DNA of 64,000 bases from Naegleria lovaniensis (Eukaryota; Heterolobosea; Eutetramitea; Acrasida; Naegleriidae), in contig NW_025407854.1 in NCBI RefSeq assembly GCF_003324165.1, positions 306,711 to 370,710 on the forward strand. Direction: 5' to 3'. This document shows, piece by piece, positions 63,649 through 64,000 of this stretch. How positions within the stretch are numbered: the first letter of the stretch is position 1; each line of letters starts with the position of its first letter. The notes under the pieces are model-generated. The model worked only from the letters and a program-made list of their open reading frames with translations, was not told where the DNA came from and made no database searches. The position numbers were made by a program, and so were the translations under genes.

Positions 63649-63876
63649 TCAACTGATATTGAAAACATATGCACCCAAATATTGTTTCCAGAAATTGTAA
63701 CCTTCTTCTGCCTCCCAATATCTCTTGTTTTGTAAACCTTCAAAGCGAACAATTTTTTCGCTCCACGATGCTCCCCATGCCATCTTTACAAGCAAAGGCT
63801 TTGAATATTTCGGCAAAATATTTGCACATGAAATGAGAGAGATCTTCTCCAAATCGTCCTCACCAACAATGTCATC
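63649..63876 (-). CDS. 3' exon of an unidentified gene running towards the right edge
   Basis: Minus-strand frame open from about 63876 to a stop at 63649, about 75 residues beginning DDIVGEDDLEKISLIS and continuing ILPKYSKPLLVKMAWGASWSEKIVRFEGLQ to YLGAYVFNIS. The translation is rich in aromatic residues and looks like a folded domain end. No ATG is available; a possible acceptor (CCTGAG) sits at its 5' border, so it is probably a terminal exon whose earlier exons lie at or beyond 63.9 kb. Family not recognised. Confidence 0.45.
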   Translation of the reverse strand, partial: DDIVGEDDLEKISLISCANILPKYSKPLLVKMAWGASWSEKIVRFEGLQNKRYWEAEEGYNFWKQYLGAYVFNIS

Positions 63877-64000
63877 TCAGGTGCTCAACCATGCTCAACT
63901 CTTTCAATTCAATCCATAAAATTCATATCAATATACTCCTCGTGATGTCTTCTATCAGGTGATGCACAGCAAGATCCACTCAAATCAATAATTCCCACAA

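Noticed and set aside
63725-63919. Plus-strand frame MFCKPSKRT...
   Set aside because: Antisense shadow of the better minus-strand terminal exon.

Overview
The window looks like a compact nuclear segment from a free-living heterolobosean amoeba, most likely Naegleria or a close relative. The evidence is an AT-rich genome with short intergenic gaps, about one to five short GT-AG introns in roughly half the genes (mostly 47-130 nt), and start codons very often preceded directly by a run of A. The gene set also fits: eukaryotic housekeeping genes (RPL8, SEC13, CUL3, prohibitin 1, DPP3, TBC1D5, two TFIIIC subunits) sit beside protist-type families (7TM-RGS fusion, DUF4116 repeats, U-box/ankyrin protein, two-TM sensors with a cyclase-like domain). 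I cannot name the species from sequence alone.

Layout. 1-5.3 kb: a truncated gene at the left edge, a bacterial-type DUF1348 gene, two poorly resolved minus-strand genes, a PH-domain protein and RPL8. 5.5-9.4 kb: a three-exon gene resembling TFIIIC90/GTF3C4. 9.4-18.6 kb: 7TM-RGS receptor, a Pus9/RPUSD2-type pseudouridine synthase, dipeptidyl peptidase III, a possible RCC1-like protein, phi-class GST and pirin. 18.7-26.2 kb: a TPR protein, a small secreted ten-cysteine protein resembling stanniocalcin, a DUF4116 repeat protein, a membrane-anchored HINT3-like HIT protein and a low-complexity nuclear protein. 26.4-31.1 kb: a GTF3C2-like TFIIIC subunit and a U-box/ankyrin protein. 31.7-39.6 kb: two paralogous membrane sensors flanking an alpha/beta hydrolase; their extracellular domains share a 333-bp identical block that suggests gene conversion. 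39.6-46.6 kb: SEC13, a GPI-anchored-type surface protein, cullin-3 and a TALE homeodomain factor. 46.9-57.5 kb: TBC1D5-like Rab GAP, a second 7TM receptor, an unknown protein, prohibitin 1, a 2OG-Fe(II) oxygenase and a PF13679-type methyltransferase. 57.5-64 kb: an ankyrin protein, an F-box/SPRY-like protein, a lysine-tailed protein with a possible histone fold, and part of a gene running off the right edge.

No operon-like pathway cluster is visible. The most interesting items are the stanniocalcin-like gene with a six-base first exon, the mosaic sensor paralogues with a degenerate cyclase domain, the H3-like fold protein with an H1-like tail, a 29-bp-arm hairpin at 31.4 kb, and an inverted repeat enclosing the CUL3 intron acceptor. 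Several otherwise good genes carry one-base frame breaks, most of them in homopolymer runs, which may be assembly errors.
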